From: Nitzschia sp. pyKryTriq1
Lineage: Eukaryota; Bacillariophyta; Bacillariophyceae; Bacillariales; Bacillariaceae
Length of the DNA: 64,000 nucleotides
Direction of reading: 5' to 3'
Assembly: GCA_956465555.1 (NCBI GenBank)
Contig: OY101119.1
Coordinates: forward strand, 2,528,629 to 2,592,628
The position numbers were made by a program, and so were the translations under genes. Shown here in pieces: positions 19,792 through 29,477 of the stretch (the first letter of the stretch is position 1; each line of letters opens with the position of its first letter). The notes beneath the pieces were generated by a model that ran no database searches, had not been told where the DNA came from, and saw only the letters and a list, made by a program, of their open reading frames with translations.

Positions 19792-20706
19792 TTATTCTTC
19801 GTCCTGCTGCTGTTCCTTCTTCTGCTCCTTGCGCTTCTTCAAAGCATCCTTGGCAATCAAAAAGTCGGAAGCGAGATCGCAGTCTTGCACCTTCACCATG
19901 GGTTGCTTGTCCCCTCGTGGAGAGGACCGAAGTTCGACCACATCAAACCAATATCGCTTAGAGTTGTAGTCAAACGCAATAGTTGATCCTTTGGTAAGAG
20001 CAGAATAGTGTCGAAGCTCTGTCTCGAGGACGGCCTGTGTGTTGGCAATCTCACTGGCGAACTTGGAAGAGTGAGGTCGGAGCTTGGCCATGCTGCCCGC
20101 GGGAACGGTTGTGATTAACTTGACATCCACCACATCTCGAGGTTGGAGCCCCAGAGCTCGCATCATCCACCACGGTAGGAAACAATAATTGGAAGGCGCA
20201 CGGAAATCCAGGGCTCCTCCTACCACTTCCTGCAACTGGGCGGCAGCCAAGTCCTCGGGAACCTCTACTCGATCCTGGGTGACGCCATCCACTCGACTAA
20301 CCAAAAACAGCCAGGGAACCTCAGCCTTGTTCAGTTGGATCGTATCCCAGAAAATATGAGGCAGCGACATTTTGTCTCCAGTTTGCACATGCTCGTGGCT
20401 AAAGCTGCCCATCGGAGGATCAAACCGGCTGTCCAGGGGCAAACAGATCAGCCGACGCCTTGACGTCGATTCTGCACTATCGCGCGCACTGGCAACCCAC
20501 ACTGCGTTGTAGTCCTCCACCTCCTGTTCCAATACCGCCAGCTCTTTTGCCTGACCATACCGACTTTGTAGGTACTTGGAAATTCCATGCTTGAGAGAGA
20601 TTGGAGTAGGGGTGTTTGTCTCGGCCGACACCAACAGACGACTCGTCGTGGACGACTCGAAGCTAAGAACTCCGAAAAACAATAAAGCAACCAATTTTTG
20701 AATCAT
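19792..20706 (-). CDS. UFD1-like protein with N-terminal signal peptide (SELMA candidate)
   Basis: A 304-aa protein. Residues 1-28 form a signal peptide (KLVALLFFGVLSF) followed by a Ser/Thr-rich stretch without an aromatic at the likely cleavage site. From about residue 105 it follows UFD1 closely: GDKMSLPHIFWDTIQ, PWLFLVSR, NYCFLPWWMMRALGL, FASEIANTQAVLETELRHYS, LTKGSTIAFDYN, VKVQDCDLASDF. That is the double-psi barrel that binds ubiquitin and Cdc48. The C-terminus is a Lys/Gln/Glu tail with no long Npl4-binding region. Cytosolic UFD1 has no leader. In diatoms a second, leader-bearing UFD1 works with Cdc48 and Der1 in SELMA, moving proteins across the periplastid membrane. That identity is inferred. 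Confidence 0.88.
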   Translation of the reverse strand: MIQKLVALLFFGVLSFESSTTSRLLVSAETNTPTPISLKHGISKYLQSRYGQAKELAVLEQEVEDYNAVWVASARDSAESTSRRRLICLPLDSRFDPPMGSFSHEHVQTGDKMSLPHIFWDTIQLNKAEVPWLFLVSRVDGVTQDRVEVPEDLAAAQLQEVVGGALDFRAPSNYCFLPWWMMRALGLQPRDVVDVKLITTVPAGSMAKLRPHSSKFASEIANTQAVLETELRHYSALTKGSTIAFDYNSKRYWFDVVELRSSPRGDKQPMVKVQDCDLASDFLIAKDALKKRKEQKKEQQQDEE

Positions 20707-21639
20707 TGTTGGCTTAGATGGTTGGACTGAGGGTAGGAGATGCTGCTATCTTTTGGAATACCGGTAGACAACCAATGTTGAGCAGACTGACTGAAATTGA
20801 AAGTGAAGTTGTGAACATGCTCAAAAATCAAAATGATCGTACGTGTATACGCTGTTTCGTTTTTCTGTACGGGTACACGTGGAGGAAACCCCACGTCTGT
20901 GCGTCCACCGATATAAATCGTTTAAGTCAAATACGAACTGCGATCGTCGTAGTCGTGGAGTCCAATGGCATTCAACTCCTTGATGATTCAACTGAGTTTG
21001 TGCTCGTTGCGCCACGATCGAAGACACCTTCTATGTCCCTGTCTGACTTGTCTTTTCCAGCACATCCTGCAGGAATCTTCGATAGTCTTCTTGACCAGAG
21101 GCCTCATGTAAACCAACCTGTGCTGCCAAACCATTCTGAATAGCATCACCTCCTGATGTTACTCCTGCCGAAGTGTTCATTGAAATGCCGACTTAATCGA
21201 TCGAAAACCGCAAGCAACCATCCAAGATAATCGAGAAAGATACTTTTCGATTTGTAGTATTTCGAACTCTGCGAATTGGATAATAATTATTTCATCATTA
21301 TCGACTCATTCGAACCTTAGAAATGGAAAAGCAGGGGAATGACAGACGACAAAAGCAAAGATTTTCGTTTTTCCCACCGCGCCCAGGATCCAAATCGGAT
21401 CCAGATATCATCGCAGATCTCACAACATCTCATCCTCGCCCTAACCCCGATGACGGATGACGATGACGACGATTCTTCTTACTATGTGACCAGTTGCAAG
21501 CCATCAGCAAATTTGAACACTTCTTGATAGCCAGAATTACGACGTACGCAGGCGACAAAGTGACAGATTTCGGCTCAGTAAAAGGACACCGGAAGGACGG
21601 CAACGGAAAGCCTTGGACTCTCCCGGATCTATTTCCGTC
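20707..21639. other. Intergenic gap between divergent genes
   Basis: No convincing gene is seen between the UFD1-like gene (minus) and the methyltransferase (plus). Open frames at 20718-21143 and 21339-21527 have no recognisable features. It presumably contains both promoters. Confidence 0.4.
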
Positions 21640-22479
21640 ATGCGATGGATTCATTTGAGACACCTTTTAAACATTGTATGCTCTGCTGTATTCTCAATGG
21701 TCAGAAATGTATGGCTGCTCGACATTTCGACATGCTGTGGGTTCCCATTTGGCGTCACCCAGTCAACCTTGAACGCTCGACGACAAGGCTGGCTGCAACG
21801 ACCCCTCCTGGCTTGGAACACAGACCCTGAAGGCTCCCAATTCGGCCGCCAAGATTACTGGAACCAGATATATGAAAAGCAATCTAATTTTTCATGGTAT
21901 GCTTGCTGGGATGATCTAGAGCCGTTTGTTCGAGAGTTCGTCAATCCCGAGGATGCAGTTCTTCTGCCTGGAGTGGGAAATGATGCCATGCTCGTTGATA
22001 TGTTCGATGACGGATACAGACACCTTACCGCTATGGACTATGCACCAGAGGGAATTTCAAGATGTCGTGAGATGCTTGGTAAATCTCGAATACGCGAAAA
22101 AGATAAGGGAGAAGAAGGCGTCGATCTACTTGTAGCTGATGCTAGGGATCTCCGTGGCGTTTTCGAGGATCAGTCCTTCGACGCGGTCATTGAGAAAGGT
22201 ACTCTGGACGCGATCTTTTTGAGTGGCGGCCAAAACAAAACCCTTGCCGACCAAAATTTGAACCTTGCAATCTCGGAACTTGGCCGATGCGTCAAGGCGG
22301 GCGGTCTTTGGATCAGCATCGCGGCAGTCGTCGACGATCAGATTCAAGCCTCCTTCGATTTGCGACCTGAATGGGATTGTTTGGTAAAGAAAGGAGATCT
22401 ATTTGTTACGAAAGATGGCTACACAAGCAACAATGTAGATGGCTCTCTTTTAGTTTGGCGGAGAATACTGGAGCCGTAG
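21640..22479 (+). CDS. Class I methyltransferase, METTL13/EEF1AKMT4-like
   Basis: Encodes 279 aa from the ATG at 21640; the ATG at 21697 is an alternative. The region before residue 70 is mildly hydrophobic and may be a targeting leader. The core has DYWNQIYEKQ and FSWYACWDDLEP, motif I LLPGVGNDAMLVDMF, acidic motif II LTAMDYAPEGI, DARDLRGVFEDQSFDAVIEK and then GTLDAIF. The D-K/E-G-T-L-D-A-I block is typical of the METTL10/12/13 group that methylates lysines in elongation factors or mitochondrial proteins. The usual DKGT is EKGT here. A leader would favour an organellar target, but that is only inferred. Confidence 0.85.
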   Translation: MRWIHLRHLLNIVCSAVFSMVRNVWLLDISTCCGFPFGVTQSTLNARRQGWLQRPLLAWNTDPEGSQFGRQDYWNQIYEKQSNFSWYACWDDLEPFVREFVNPEDAVLLPGVGNDAMLVDMFDDGYRHLTAMDYAPEGISRCREMLGKSRIREKDKGEEGVDLLVADARDLRGVFEDQSFDAVIEKGTLDAIFLSGGQNKTLADQNLNLAISELGRCVKAGGLWISIAAVVDDQIQASFDLRPEWDCLVKKGDLFVTKDGYTSNNVDGSLLVWRRILEP

Positions 22480-22883
22480 TGGATATCTTTGCTGCATCCG
22501 AAAGCGAATAGAAGTTGACATGTTCTAGTAGTATGGGAACTTTCGTTACACCCACACTCACCAAGGCGCATCTTCGAAAGATAGTACCACTGTCTCTGAT
22601 CTGAGCGACATCTCAGTTTTGCTACAAGGAAGGACAACAAGTGGAACCAACGAGAGTAGGCGCAATAGCAAAAATCTAAAGGAAGTATCATCATGCACTG
22701 ATTAATTATGGCCATTATGAGGTGATTGCGCCAGGACTATGCCATGGGCTAAATTGTTATAGCAATAGAAACATTTGTTTCATTGAATGAATGCGTGGAA
22801 GGATCTCGGCAGTATCTTGGATGGTATACCTAACGTACAAAGATACTGCTGGGAACAGGCTCTAAGGAAAAACACCATCATCA

Positions 22884-23330
22884 TCACAGTATCGATGGGT
22901 CCTCATCGTGCGAAATTATCATGGGCTGTCGCCCAGTCTTTTGCCAACGGGAAACTTGTGTTTCCTGCCTGGCAACGTTGGATATAGGCGATCTGCTGCT
23001 TCTGGAGGAAATTTCTGTTGGAGGAATAGATATATTTTTGGTGGGTTGAATATCATCAATTTCGCCAGGCGTCGTGTCAGGCTCGACGTAGTCGCCATCT
23101 TCTTCCACTTCCTTCCGAAACATGTCCAAAGCTCGACGTGCTAAAGCCACGGGATCGTCTTCAGGGACGTTGTTCTCATCAACATCAGATACCACTTTGC
23201 GCGTTTTCAGAGGCCGCTCCTCCGTGCCGGAGGCTTGGCCAGCCTGCTGAGAGGATTCTTCGCCCTCTCTTACACGTTTTTCTTTTTCTTCCGTAGCGAG
23301 TCCGGTGATATCTGTATCAGGGCCCGTCAT
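22884..23330 (-). CDS. Small acidic hypothetical protein
   Basis: An open frame of 148 aa with a clean ATG. It is rich in Glu/Asp/Ser and has a basic patch PLKTRKVV that could be a nuclear signal. A predicted helix covers DPVALARRALDMFRKEVEED, followed by a Pro/Ser-rich tail. No known domain is recognised. Composition and helix-with-linker pattern look like a real disordered nuclear protein, and it sits convergent to the methyltransferase gene. It could have an unseen further exon. Confidence is moderate only. Confidence 0.5.
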   Translation of the reverse strand: MTGPDTDITGLATEEKEKRVREGEESSQQAGQASGTEERPLKTRKVVSDVDENNVPEDDPVALARRALDMFRKEVEEDGDYVEPDTTPGEIDDIQPTKNISIPPTEISSRSSRSPISNVARQETQVSRWQKTGRQPMIISHDEDPSIL

Positions 23331-24215
23331 ATTTGCCGTGCCAACAAGTCAGGCACAAATAAACAACCCAGACAAAGCGGAATCCAATTCACTTAGTATC
23401 CTTGATCCTTGAGCTTTCTCGATGAATGCTTTACGTAGCCAACCACAAAGAGCACAAAGTCGAATAGTTCAGGCCACTCTCCGAAACGAATAAGAAGGCA
23501 GTGTTTGATACAGTAAAGTGGCGACGATGCGGCGATGGTGACAATGGTGACGAGTCGAGTAGTCGTCTCAGTTCGTAGGTGTATCGTGGTGATGCGGTGA
23601 GATGCGTGATGATGATGTACTTTATGATGTGATGCTCAATACAAGAAAATCTGAAGATTTTTTTCGAGAGCTTCTCGCTTTCGCAACGGAAGCGCGCCAC
23701 CTGGATGCACGCACGGAAGGGCGGGATGTGAGGCGGTACACTAGACCACCGCCGCCGCCCGACCGTGCCTCTTCACGCTTCTTGTGTCTCAATCGTGTCG
23801 TCGAGCGCGGGCACGCCATATTTCATCTACATAGTAGGTACAACCTACTGGTACAAATCAGTCGGTATCTGCCTCCATCCAGCCTGCAATACATTATTTT
23901 ACACGAACTTTCATTTTTTCATGTGGCAGCAAAACCACCACCGGCCAATGCGCCATCAAACACAAACACCGCCTTCCCACCCCTGCCTCCACGCACACAC
24001 GACCCGCCCGGTGCATCTCGTACGAATATCCCCCAAAACCCGGTCGCTACAATAAGTTTAACAAATCTGAAAATCATCCAGAAGCATTTCGACATTCAAA
24101 ACCTCCAAGACGACGAAGAAAAAGGAATCACCAATCATCATCCTCATCATCAATAATCATCATCTGTTTATTTTCTTCCCTAGAAAATCCGTTTATCACT
24201 ATAGGCAGTACGAGT
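23331..24215. other. Intergenic gap
   Basis: About 0.9 kb with no supported gene. The 5' half has GATGATGYG repeats; the 3' half (about 23930-24170) is A/C-rich with CACAAACAC and TCATCATC words, as in a leader of the downstream membrane-protein gene. Confidence 0.4.
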
Positions 24216-24923
24216 ATGGCGAGAGCAGCAAGCCTCAATAATAACGCGGAAGATGAGGACGAAAAGTCGATGAATATCGAACTTCAGCTGACAGACTCCA
24301 CTGGAACTTCGTCGGTGGACGACACAGCACCCTCTGCATCAGTACTAGTAAAGAGCGACATTGAGCAGCAGTCTCAAGCCGATCCTGATCCGACGCCGAC
24401 TGTTGAATCATCAACAATGGAACAAGCAGCAGCCGCAAGACGAAATGCGCTCGTGGCAAAACTCGTTTCCATGCGACAGCAACGCCGGAAACTGTCAGCT
24501 CGCCAACGAATAGCCGTAGCCATAGGAACGATCCCTGTGGTCGTTTGTTCTTTGGAAATGATTCCTGATCGCTGTCATGTCTGTCGAGAAGATATGGAGC
24601 TGGATGCTTACTTTTTTACGGCAGCTATTTGTGGTGGATTTGCGGCTGTTATTTATGGAGACTCTTTGGATTATTGGATGCCACGATTGTTGGGAGGATC
24701 CATCTCGGCATTGGGCAGTCTATTTACGAATTGGATGCTCTTGACTAGCATCCCTACAAATCTGGCTTTTCTTTTTGTGTTTGTGGGGATCTTGGGTGCG
24801 ATGCCTGGACTAGTTATTTACTTTCTTCTCAAGGTCATCTCCGACGAATGCTTTGAGTCGGATATGGATGACTATGAGGAAATTGCACCACTGACGAAGA
24901 TCCGCATCTCTTCGGCGGATTAG
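24216..24923 (+). CDS. Hypothetical four-helix membrane protein
   Basis: A 235-aa protein. The first 95 residues are acidic and Ser/Thr-rich and end in a basic stretch (RQQRRKLSARQR). Four hydrophobic segments follow: RIAVAIGTIPVVVCSLEMI, then DAYFFTAAICGGFAAVIYG, then a Gly/Ser-rich helix at LLGGSISALGSLFTNWMLL, then AFLFVFVGILGAMPGLVIYF. The tail is acidic (ESDMDDYEEIAPL). A CHVC pair between helices 1 and 2 may bind metal or form a disulfide. No signal peptide or known family is recognised. The clear membrane pattern makes a real gene likely. Confidence 0.75.
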   Translation: MARAASLNNNAEDEDEKSMNIELQLTDSTGTSSVDDTAPSASVLVKSDIEQQSQADPDPTPTVESSTMEQAAAARRNALVAKLVSMRQQRRKLSARQRIAVAIGTIPVVVCSLEMIPDRCHVCREDMELDAYFFTAAICGGFAAVIYGDSLDYWMPRLLGGSISALGSLFTNWMLLTSIPTNLAFLFVFVGILGAMPGLVIYFLLKVISDECFESDMDDYEEIAPLTKIRISSAD

Positions 24924-25167
24924 AAGGGAGAATCACGAGGAGCGATTCACAACAGTATTATGATTTACACAAGAGCTCAGGGTTGGCCCGCCTTTGCAGC
25001 CCTAGAAGAGCAGCTCTCAAGAAAACGATCCAGCGCACAAGGGAGATCAATCGATAAGTACTACATGAGAAGAAACTATCTTGATCTTGATCAAGGGGAT
25101 ACAATTATTGATACATTGTATTCATGCAGCATCTTGTCACGAAAAGGAAAGAATTCCATCGCCTGCT

Positions 25168-25974
25168 TCATTTGTTTTTGTCGGCCGTCACAGTTTGCAT
25201 TCCCCACCAACAACAAACAAACACTCGGACACGGTAAGTTTCTACTCGGACATTGACGAAACCGGCCTCTTCTACCAAGCTTTGGAGCTCGGAGCTTCTT
25301 AGAGGGCCAGGATATTTGTGGGCGAACCCGTGCCAAGAGTTCCACCGAAATCGCTCGAGGAAATGATAGATTCTCACTAACCAGTAGTCGGCACACCAGT
25401 CCGTAATAATTAAGGAAGGAGTCTGGCTATCGTCATCGCCGTTGTTGTTGATGATGTTGTTAGATGGTGTTGTTGGTTTCAGAATCCGATGCATTTGCTG
25501 CAAAGCCGCTGCCTTGTCGCGGAAAAAGTGAAAGGCGTTTGTCGAGCAGACCATGTCGACGCTAGCATCCTCGAGGGGAATGGATTCGGCCGCTGCTTGG
25601 GTCCAGTTGATTATAGATGATTTGTTCCTGGCTTGTTCTAGCATTTCCGGGGATGGCTCAATTCCGTGGCAGGAAACTTTCTTCTTCATTATTTCATCTT
25701 CGCCAAAGCTATCATGTAGACGCCGGAGAAATTCTCCAGTCCCACATCCGACATCCACCAGTTGGACCGAGTCTTGTTGTTTTCTCTGACAAGCGATAAT
25801 ACTGCCCATTCGTACAAGTCGGAGGGGCAATGGAAAGGTCTGAGTCAAGTAATCGGCCCAAAAAGAATCGTACCATGGCGCCATGGCGCGATATTCGACC
25901 CGCAGGGCTTCATGGACGCCATGGTGATTTTCGGTTGTAGCAGGGAAGACGGCAGCAGGAGACTGAGACGTCAT
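25168..25974 (-). CDS. SAM-dependent methyltransferase (type 11)
   Basis: Encodes 268 aa from the ATG at 25974; the open frame extends upstream but lacks an ATG. YRAMAPWYDSFWADY opens the fold, then motif I LVDVGCGTGEF, acidic GIEPSPEML, motif II AAESIPLEDASVDMVCSTN and HRILKPT. An Asn/Asp-rich insert precedes DWCADYWLVRIYHFLERF. The C-terminal half is hydrophobic, including a CCWWGMQ segment. The Methyltransf_11 fold acts on many small molecules, including quinones and lipids; the substrate cannot be told. No targeting peptide is evident with this start. It is convergent with the membrane-protein gene. Confidence 0.88.
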   Translation of the reverse strand: MTSQSPAAVFPATTENHHGVHEALRVEYRAMAPWYDSFWADYLTQTFPLPLRLVRMGSIIACQRKQQDSVQLVDVGCGTGEFLRRLHDSFGEDEIMKKKVSCHGIEPSPEMLEQARNKSSIINWTQAAAESIPLEDASVDMVCSTNAFHFFRDKAAALQQMHRILKPTTPSNNIINNNGDDDSQTPSLIITDWCADYWLVRIYHFLERFRWNSWHGFAHKYPGPLRSSELQSLVEEAGFVNVRVETYRVRVFVCCWWGMQTVTADKNK

Positions 25975-26170
25975 TGGGTGGCTCTTACTCGCCAAGAACT
26001 CTATGAACTTTCCCGAGAAACTCCGCAGTGAAGAGAGCTGAAGGAAGAGCAATGAAGTGCTGCAGTTGTATTAATAGCTTCACGGGCATATCGACGACGA
26101 AAAAGTCTGTTGGAGAGTGTTGCTCATGATGATTCGAAGGAATCGAATATTGAGACATGCGGCGAATGAT

Positions 26171-26348
26171 TCTGTATGATTCTGAAGGATTCAGAGAGAA
26201 TCGAAGACCCCCGGAGAACATCGGAGAAACGACATGAAGAATGACACACGTTTGACCGAAAGTACATGAGAAGAAAATAGTAGAGTAGAAGTGCTCATTA
26301 ATTTTAGTAAGCGAACATTACGCTAAAGAGACACGAGAGTTTGTAACA
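26171..26348. repeat. 178-bp direct repeat, copy 1
   Basis: Starts TCTGTATGATTCTGAAGGAT and ends GAGAGTTTGTAACA. It recurs at 26512-26693, identical as far as I can read except for a 4-bp insertion (CCCG) in copy 2. The flanks are dense in GATTC/GAATC words. Both copies lie upstream of the P450 gene. Confidence 0.9.
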
Positions 26349-26511
26349 CGCTTCGAAGCGAAAGGTTAAGACGAACCTCGTTTGAAGCAACGTTTCGTTA
26401 CTGAAATTGATCAACAGTTAAGAGCTTGAACACAGAGCTAAGGTAAAGAGAGCTGAGTGGAAATTGTGTCTACCAGTTGCTTGAGATATTGTGAGAAGCG
26501 AAAGGTCGCTA

Positions 26512-26693
26512 TCTGTATGATTCTGAAGGATTCAGAGAGAATCGAAGACCCCCGCCCGGAGAACATCGGAGAAACGACATGAAGAATGACACACGTTTGA
26601 CCGAAAGTACATGAGAAGAAAATAGTAGAGTAGAAGTGCTCATTAATTTTAGTAAGCGAACATTACGCTAAAGAGACACGAGAGTTTGTAACA
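26512..26693. repeat. 182-bp direct repeat, copy 2
   Basis: Second copy of the 26171-26348 unit, with CCCGCCCGG where copy 1 has CCCGG. The spacer (26349-26511) contains a CGCTTCGAAGCG palindrome followed by AAAGGT, and GAAGCGAAAGGT occurs again just before copy 2. No terminal inverted repeats or open frame mark it as a transposon. Confidence 0.9.
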
Positions 26694-27043
26694 AAAGTCA
26701 ACAAGAGTATGCGACTGATTCTTTCGGGAACAGATGTCGTCGTCTCACAGTTACAGATGTTGTTTGCCTTGGAAAAGGCCGCGTTCGTGCGCACCGATTG
26801 TTGGAATTATCCCGTGTTTTCAACATCAAGGCCCCAAAATAGGCTTTATGCCCGTTCGTGATCTACGCGGTCGGCACGAATGACTACAAGTACGCACTCT
26901 ACGAGTACATACTGTCGGTCTGTCCAATACAAGAACTCCGTCCGGCGGGCACGATGGTGATAAGTCTGCACAATACACGGAACGCGCAAGCAGGAATGAT
27001 GACCACCACGCCTCACATTCTGCTTCATCTTCATTCAAACAAT

Positions 27044-28495
27044 ATGCCTTCTAGCTCCCTTTACACACGAGGCAATGTCGCAATCGTTGCGGGCTCCGTC
27101 GCTGCGGTGATGATAGCTCACTACTTTATCTGGGGTCGGCAACGAAGAAAAGAAAGAGAAGAGCGATATCCGCCTCTGGCGCCAGCAGGAATTGTAGAGA
27201 CCATCGAGCAAATTTCTGGATCGAACTATCCTTGGTTTATGCTACGAATGGCAAAAGAAGCGCAATCCTACACATTTCGTGTGAACCTGCCAATTTTGGG
27301 GACTCCCATGGTCGTGGCGGTCGGCGATGTTGCAACGCATCGAGCCGTTTTGACGCATCGCGCTACGGACCGACCTGTCGAATTGATGTACAAGACCTTT
27401 GACAATGTTACAGGAGGCGTCCCTTCGATTTTCTCCACCAATGGAAAATACTGGCATAAACGAAGAAAGCTTCTCGCCCCTGCGTTCGAGAAGAGCCATG
27501 TCATGAGAATGAATAGTGTAGCTCTGGCTCGCACCGAACTTTGGATCACGACTAGACTGCGGTCAATGGTTGAACAGGAAGAATCATTTGATGTAGGCGA
27601 AGAAATGCGAGAGGTGATCTTGTCAGCCCTTTGTGAGACGGCTTTTGAGTACCAACTTACAGAAGAGGACCAGCACTCATACAAGGCGGACCTCGCCTTG
27701 TGCCTAAAGGAATTTCTATTCAAGTCCACCACCAACCCACTGCGGCCTCTCCTGGGTCGTCTACTACCAGAACGAAGACAAGCGTATCAGGCCGCCGAAC
27801 GACTAATGGCGTTTGCCCAGAAAATCATGGAGAATTACCAACGATTAGAGGCGCCGGTGAAAGATACTATTATCGACCGAATCATGAAGAGTGATGTGTA
27901 TGAGAACGATCGACAGAGACAGGCGGATGTCGTTTTTTTACTGCTGGCAGGCCACGATACTACGGGATATAGCATTGCCTGGACCCTCCTGGAGCTTGCT
28001 CGACATCCCGAACACCTCCTTGATGTACGCCAGTCGCTTTCGAACAGTTCTTCGGAAGACTGGCACAAGTCCGAGCCACTGCGGAATGCGATCAAAGAGG
28101 CGATGCGATTGCATCCGGTGGCAACTGCCGGGTCTTTTCGCGTTATTGGTGAAGAGATGGAAACGCCAGATGGTCATTATCTGCTTCCAAAAGGCTCTGT
28201 AATCTTTCTGCCATTGATCTTACTGATGCGGAATCCTCGTGTGTATCAAAACCCTGATGCATTTCAACCGACGCGATGGGAAACACCTACACAAGAAATG
28301 AAAGATTCCTTCTTACCATTTTCGTTGGGAAAACAAAATTGTGCTGGCCAGGCACTCGCCAAGATCGAGCTGCATTCCGTGGTTGCAAGAATCTGTTCCG
28401 AATTCGATCTATCCGTCGTCGAGGAGGGTACCACCGACTATTTCTTGACTTTGAAACCAGTTGGTGCAAAACTTATGGCAAGAAAAGTAGCCTAG
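27044..28495 (+). CDS. Cytochrome P450
   Basis: Encodes 483 aa from the ATG at 27044; an in-frame MM at 26996 would add 16 residues. An N-terminal anchor helix (VAIVAGSVAAVMIAHYFIW) is followed by a basic stop-transfer stretch and PPLAPAG. The oxygen-activation I-helix motif is AGHDTTGYS, the K-helix E-x-x-R is EAMRLHP, the meander has FQPTRW, and the haem-binding loop is FSLGKQNCAG with the Cys thiolate ligand. All essential motifs are intact, so it should be an active ER-anchored monooxygenase. The pattern suggests the CYP4/CYP97-like microsomal class, but the clan is uncertain. A decayed tandem relative follows immediately. Confidence 0.95.
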   Translation: MPSSSLYTRGNVAIVAGSVAAVMIAHYFIWGRQRRKEREERYPPLAPAGIVETIEQISGSNYPWFMLRMAKEAQSYTFRVNLPILGTPMVVAVGDVATHRAVLTHRATDRPVELMYKTFDNVTGGVPSIFSTNGKYWHKRRKLLAPAFEKSHVMRMNSVALARTELWITTRLRSMVEQEESFDVGEEMREVILSALCETAFEYQLTEEDQHSYKADLALCLKEFLFKSTTNPLRPLLGRLLPERRQAYQAAERLMAFAQKIMENYQRLEAPVKDTIIDRIMKSDVYENDRQRQADVVFLLLAGHDTTGYSIAWTLLELARHPEHLLDVRQSLSNSSSEDWHKSEPLRNAIKEAMRLHPVATAGSFRVIGEEMETPDGHYLLPKGSVIFLPLILLMRNPRVYQNPDAFQPTRWETPTQEMKDSFLPFSLGKQNCAGQALAKIELHSVVARICSEFDLSVVEEGTTDYFLTLKPVGAKLMARKVA

Positions 28496-28619
28496 ATAAT
28501 GTAACATTGGAAGAAGCATTTATTGGGCAGAGGACTATTTCGTTCACGGAAATCATTTGCTAGATGGCCTGATTCATTGTTTACGAGGCTAAATACAAGA
28601 TGGATGCTAAAGAGAAAGA

Positions 28620-29415
28620 AAGTTTTTCTTGAGGAACTTGATCTCACACTAAAAGAATTTTTATTCAAAACAGTGGTAGATCCGACCCGGGCAGTCTTTG
28701 GTGCCCTCATTCCAACGAGGCGGCGTGCTTGGGTAGCGTCAAAGCGAATGTTCAAAGTCGCCATGAACATGTTGAACAACTATCTGAAAACTCCCATTAA
28801 AGACACCATCGTTGATCGAATCATGACCAACGAAACGATTATCACCAGCGACAAGGCCGAAATCGTCCTTTTTTGTGACAGGGTATGACACCACCGGCTA
28901 TTCTCTTGCTTGGTTTTTGTCGGAAATGGAACGGCGACCGGATCTCCAAAGGGAATTGTGTGCCAATCTCTCGGCTCAAGCTCCCGGCGACTGGAGTCAG
29001 TCAGGGGAAGGCTTTGCCAAGGAGAACATGCTCCTCAATCCAGTTACAGCCGGCTCCATCCGGGCTACTGGGAGAGGGCGGTTGATAAGTTAAAGTGGAC
29101 ACACCATTCTCAAGGGATCCATCATCTTTCCATCATCGATACTTCTACTCCGAAATCCATACGCCTACAAGAATCCAGAAGCATTTTTGCCCGATCGTTG
29201 GAACAATTCCACAAAAGAAATCAAAGACCGATTTTTGCCGTTTTCCTTTGGGAAACAAAATTGTATTGGTCAGTCGCTTGCCACTCCGGAAGTTTACAAT
29301 GTGGCTGCTTGCACTTTCTCCAAATTCGATTTGGAACTCGTCGAGGAAGGTCACATAGCTTTCTTTTTGACGCTCAAACCAGCTTGGGCTCGTTTGAAGG
29401 CGAAGAAAGCGCTAA
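28620..29415 (+). pseudogene. Truncated, decayed tandem cytochrome P450
   Basis: About 125 bp after the intact P450 the sequence matches its C-terminal half. LDLTLKEFLFK at 28640 aligns with LALCLKEFLFK, then PIKDTIVDRIM, then GYDTTGYSLAW in another frame, and finally DRFLPFSFGKQNCIG in the same frame as the I-helix piece but separated by out-of-frame sequence. The N-terminal 220 residues or so are absent. At least two frame changes split it, one near the poly-T at about 28868, and the K-helix Arg is lost (ENMLLNP). The haem loop is intact. Divergence from the neighbour is substantial, so the duplication is not recent. The 3' end approaches the convergent COG4 gene. Confidence 0.85.
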
Positions 29416-29477
29416 CGTACAAGTCTGCTGAAGTAAGATCAGGAAGTATTCACTGTAACTGTCGAAGCTGTGCAGTA

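Noticed and set aside
20718-21143. 141-residue open frame in the UFD1/methyltransferase gap
   Set aside because: No recognisable domain, composition close to random, and it occupies the expected promoter region.
23602-24156. 184-residue open frame before the four-helix protein
   Set aside because: Pro/His-rich from low-complexity DNA; no domain, likely chance or leader sequence.
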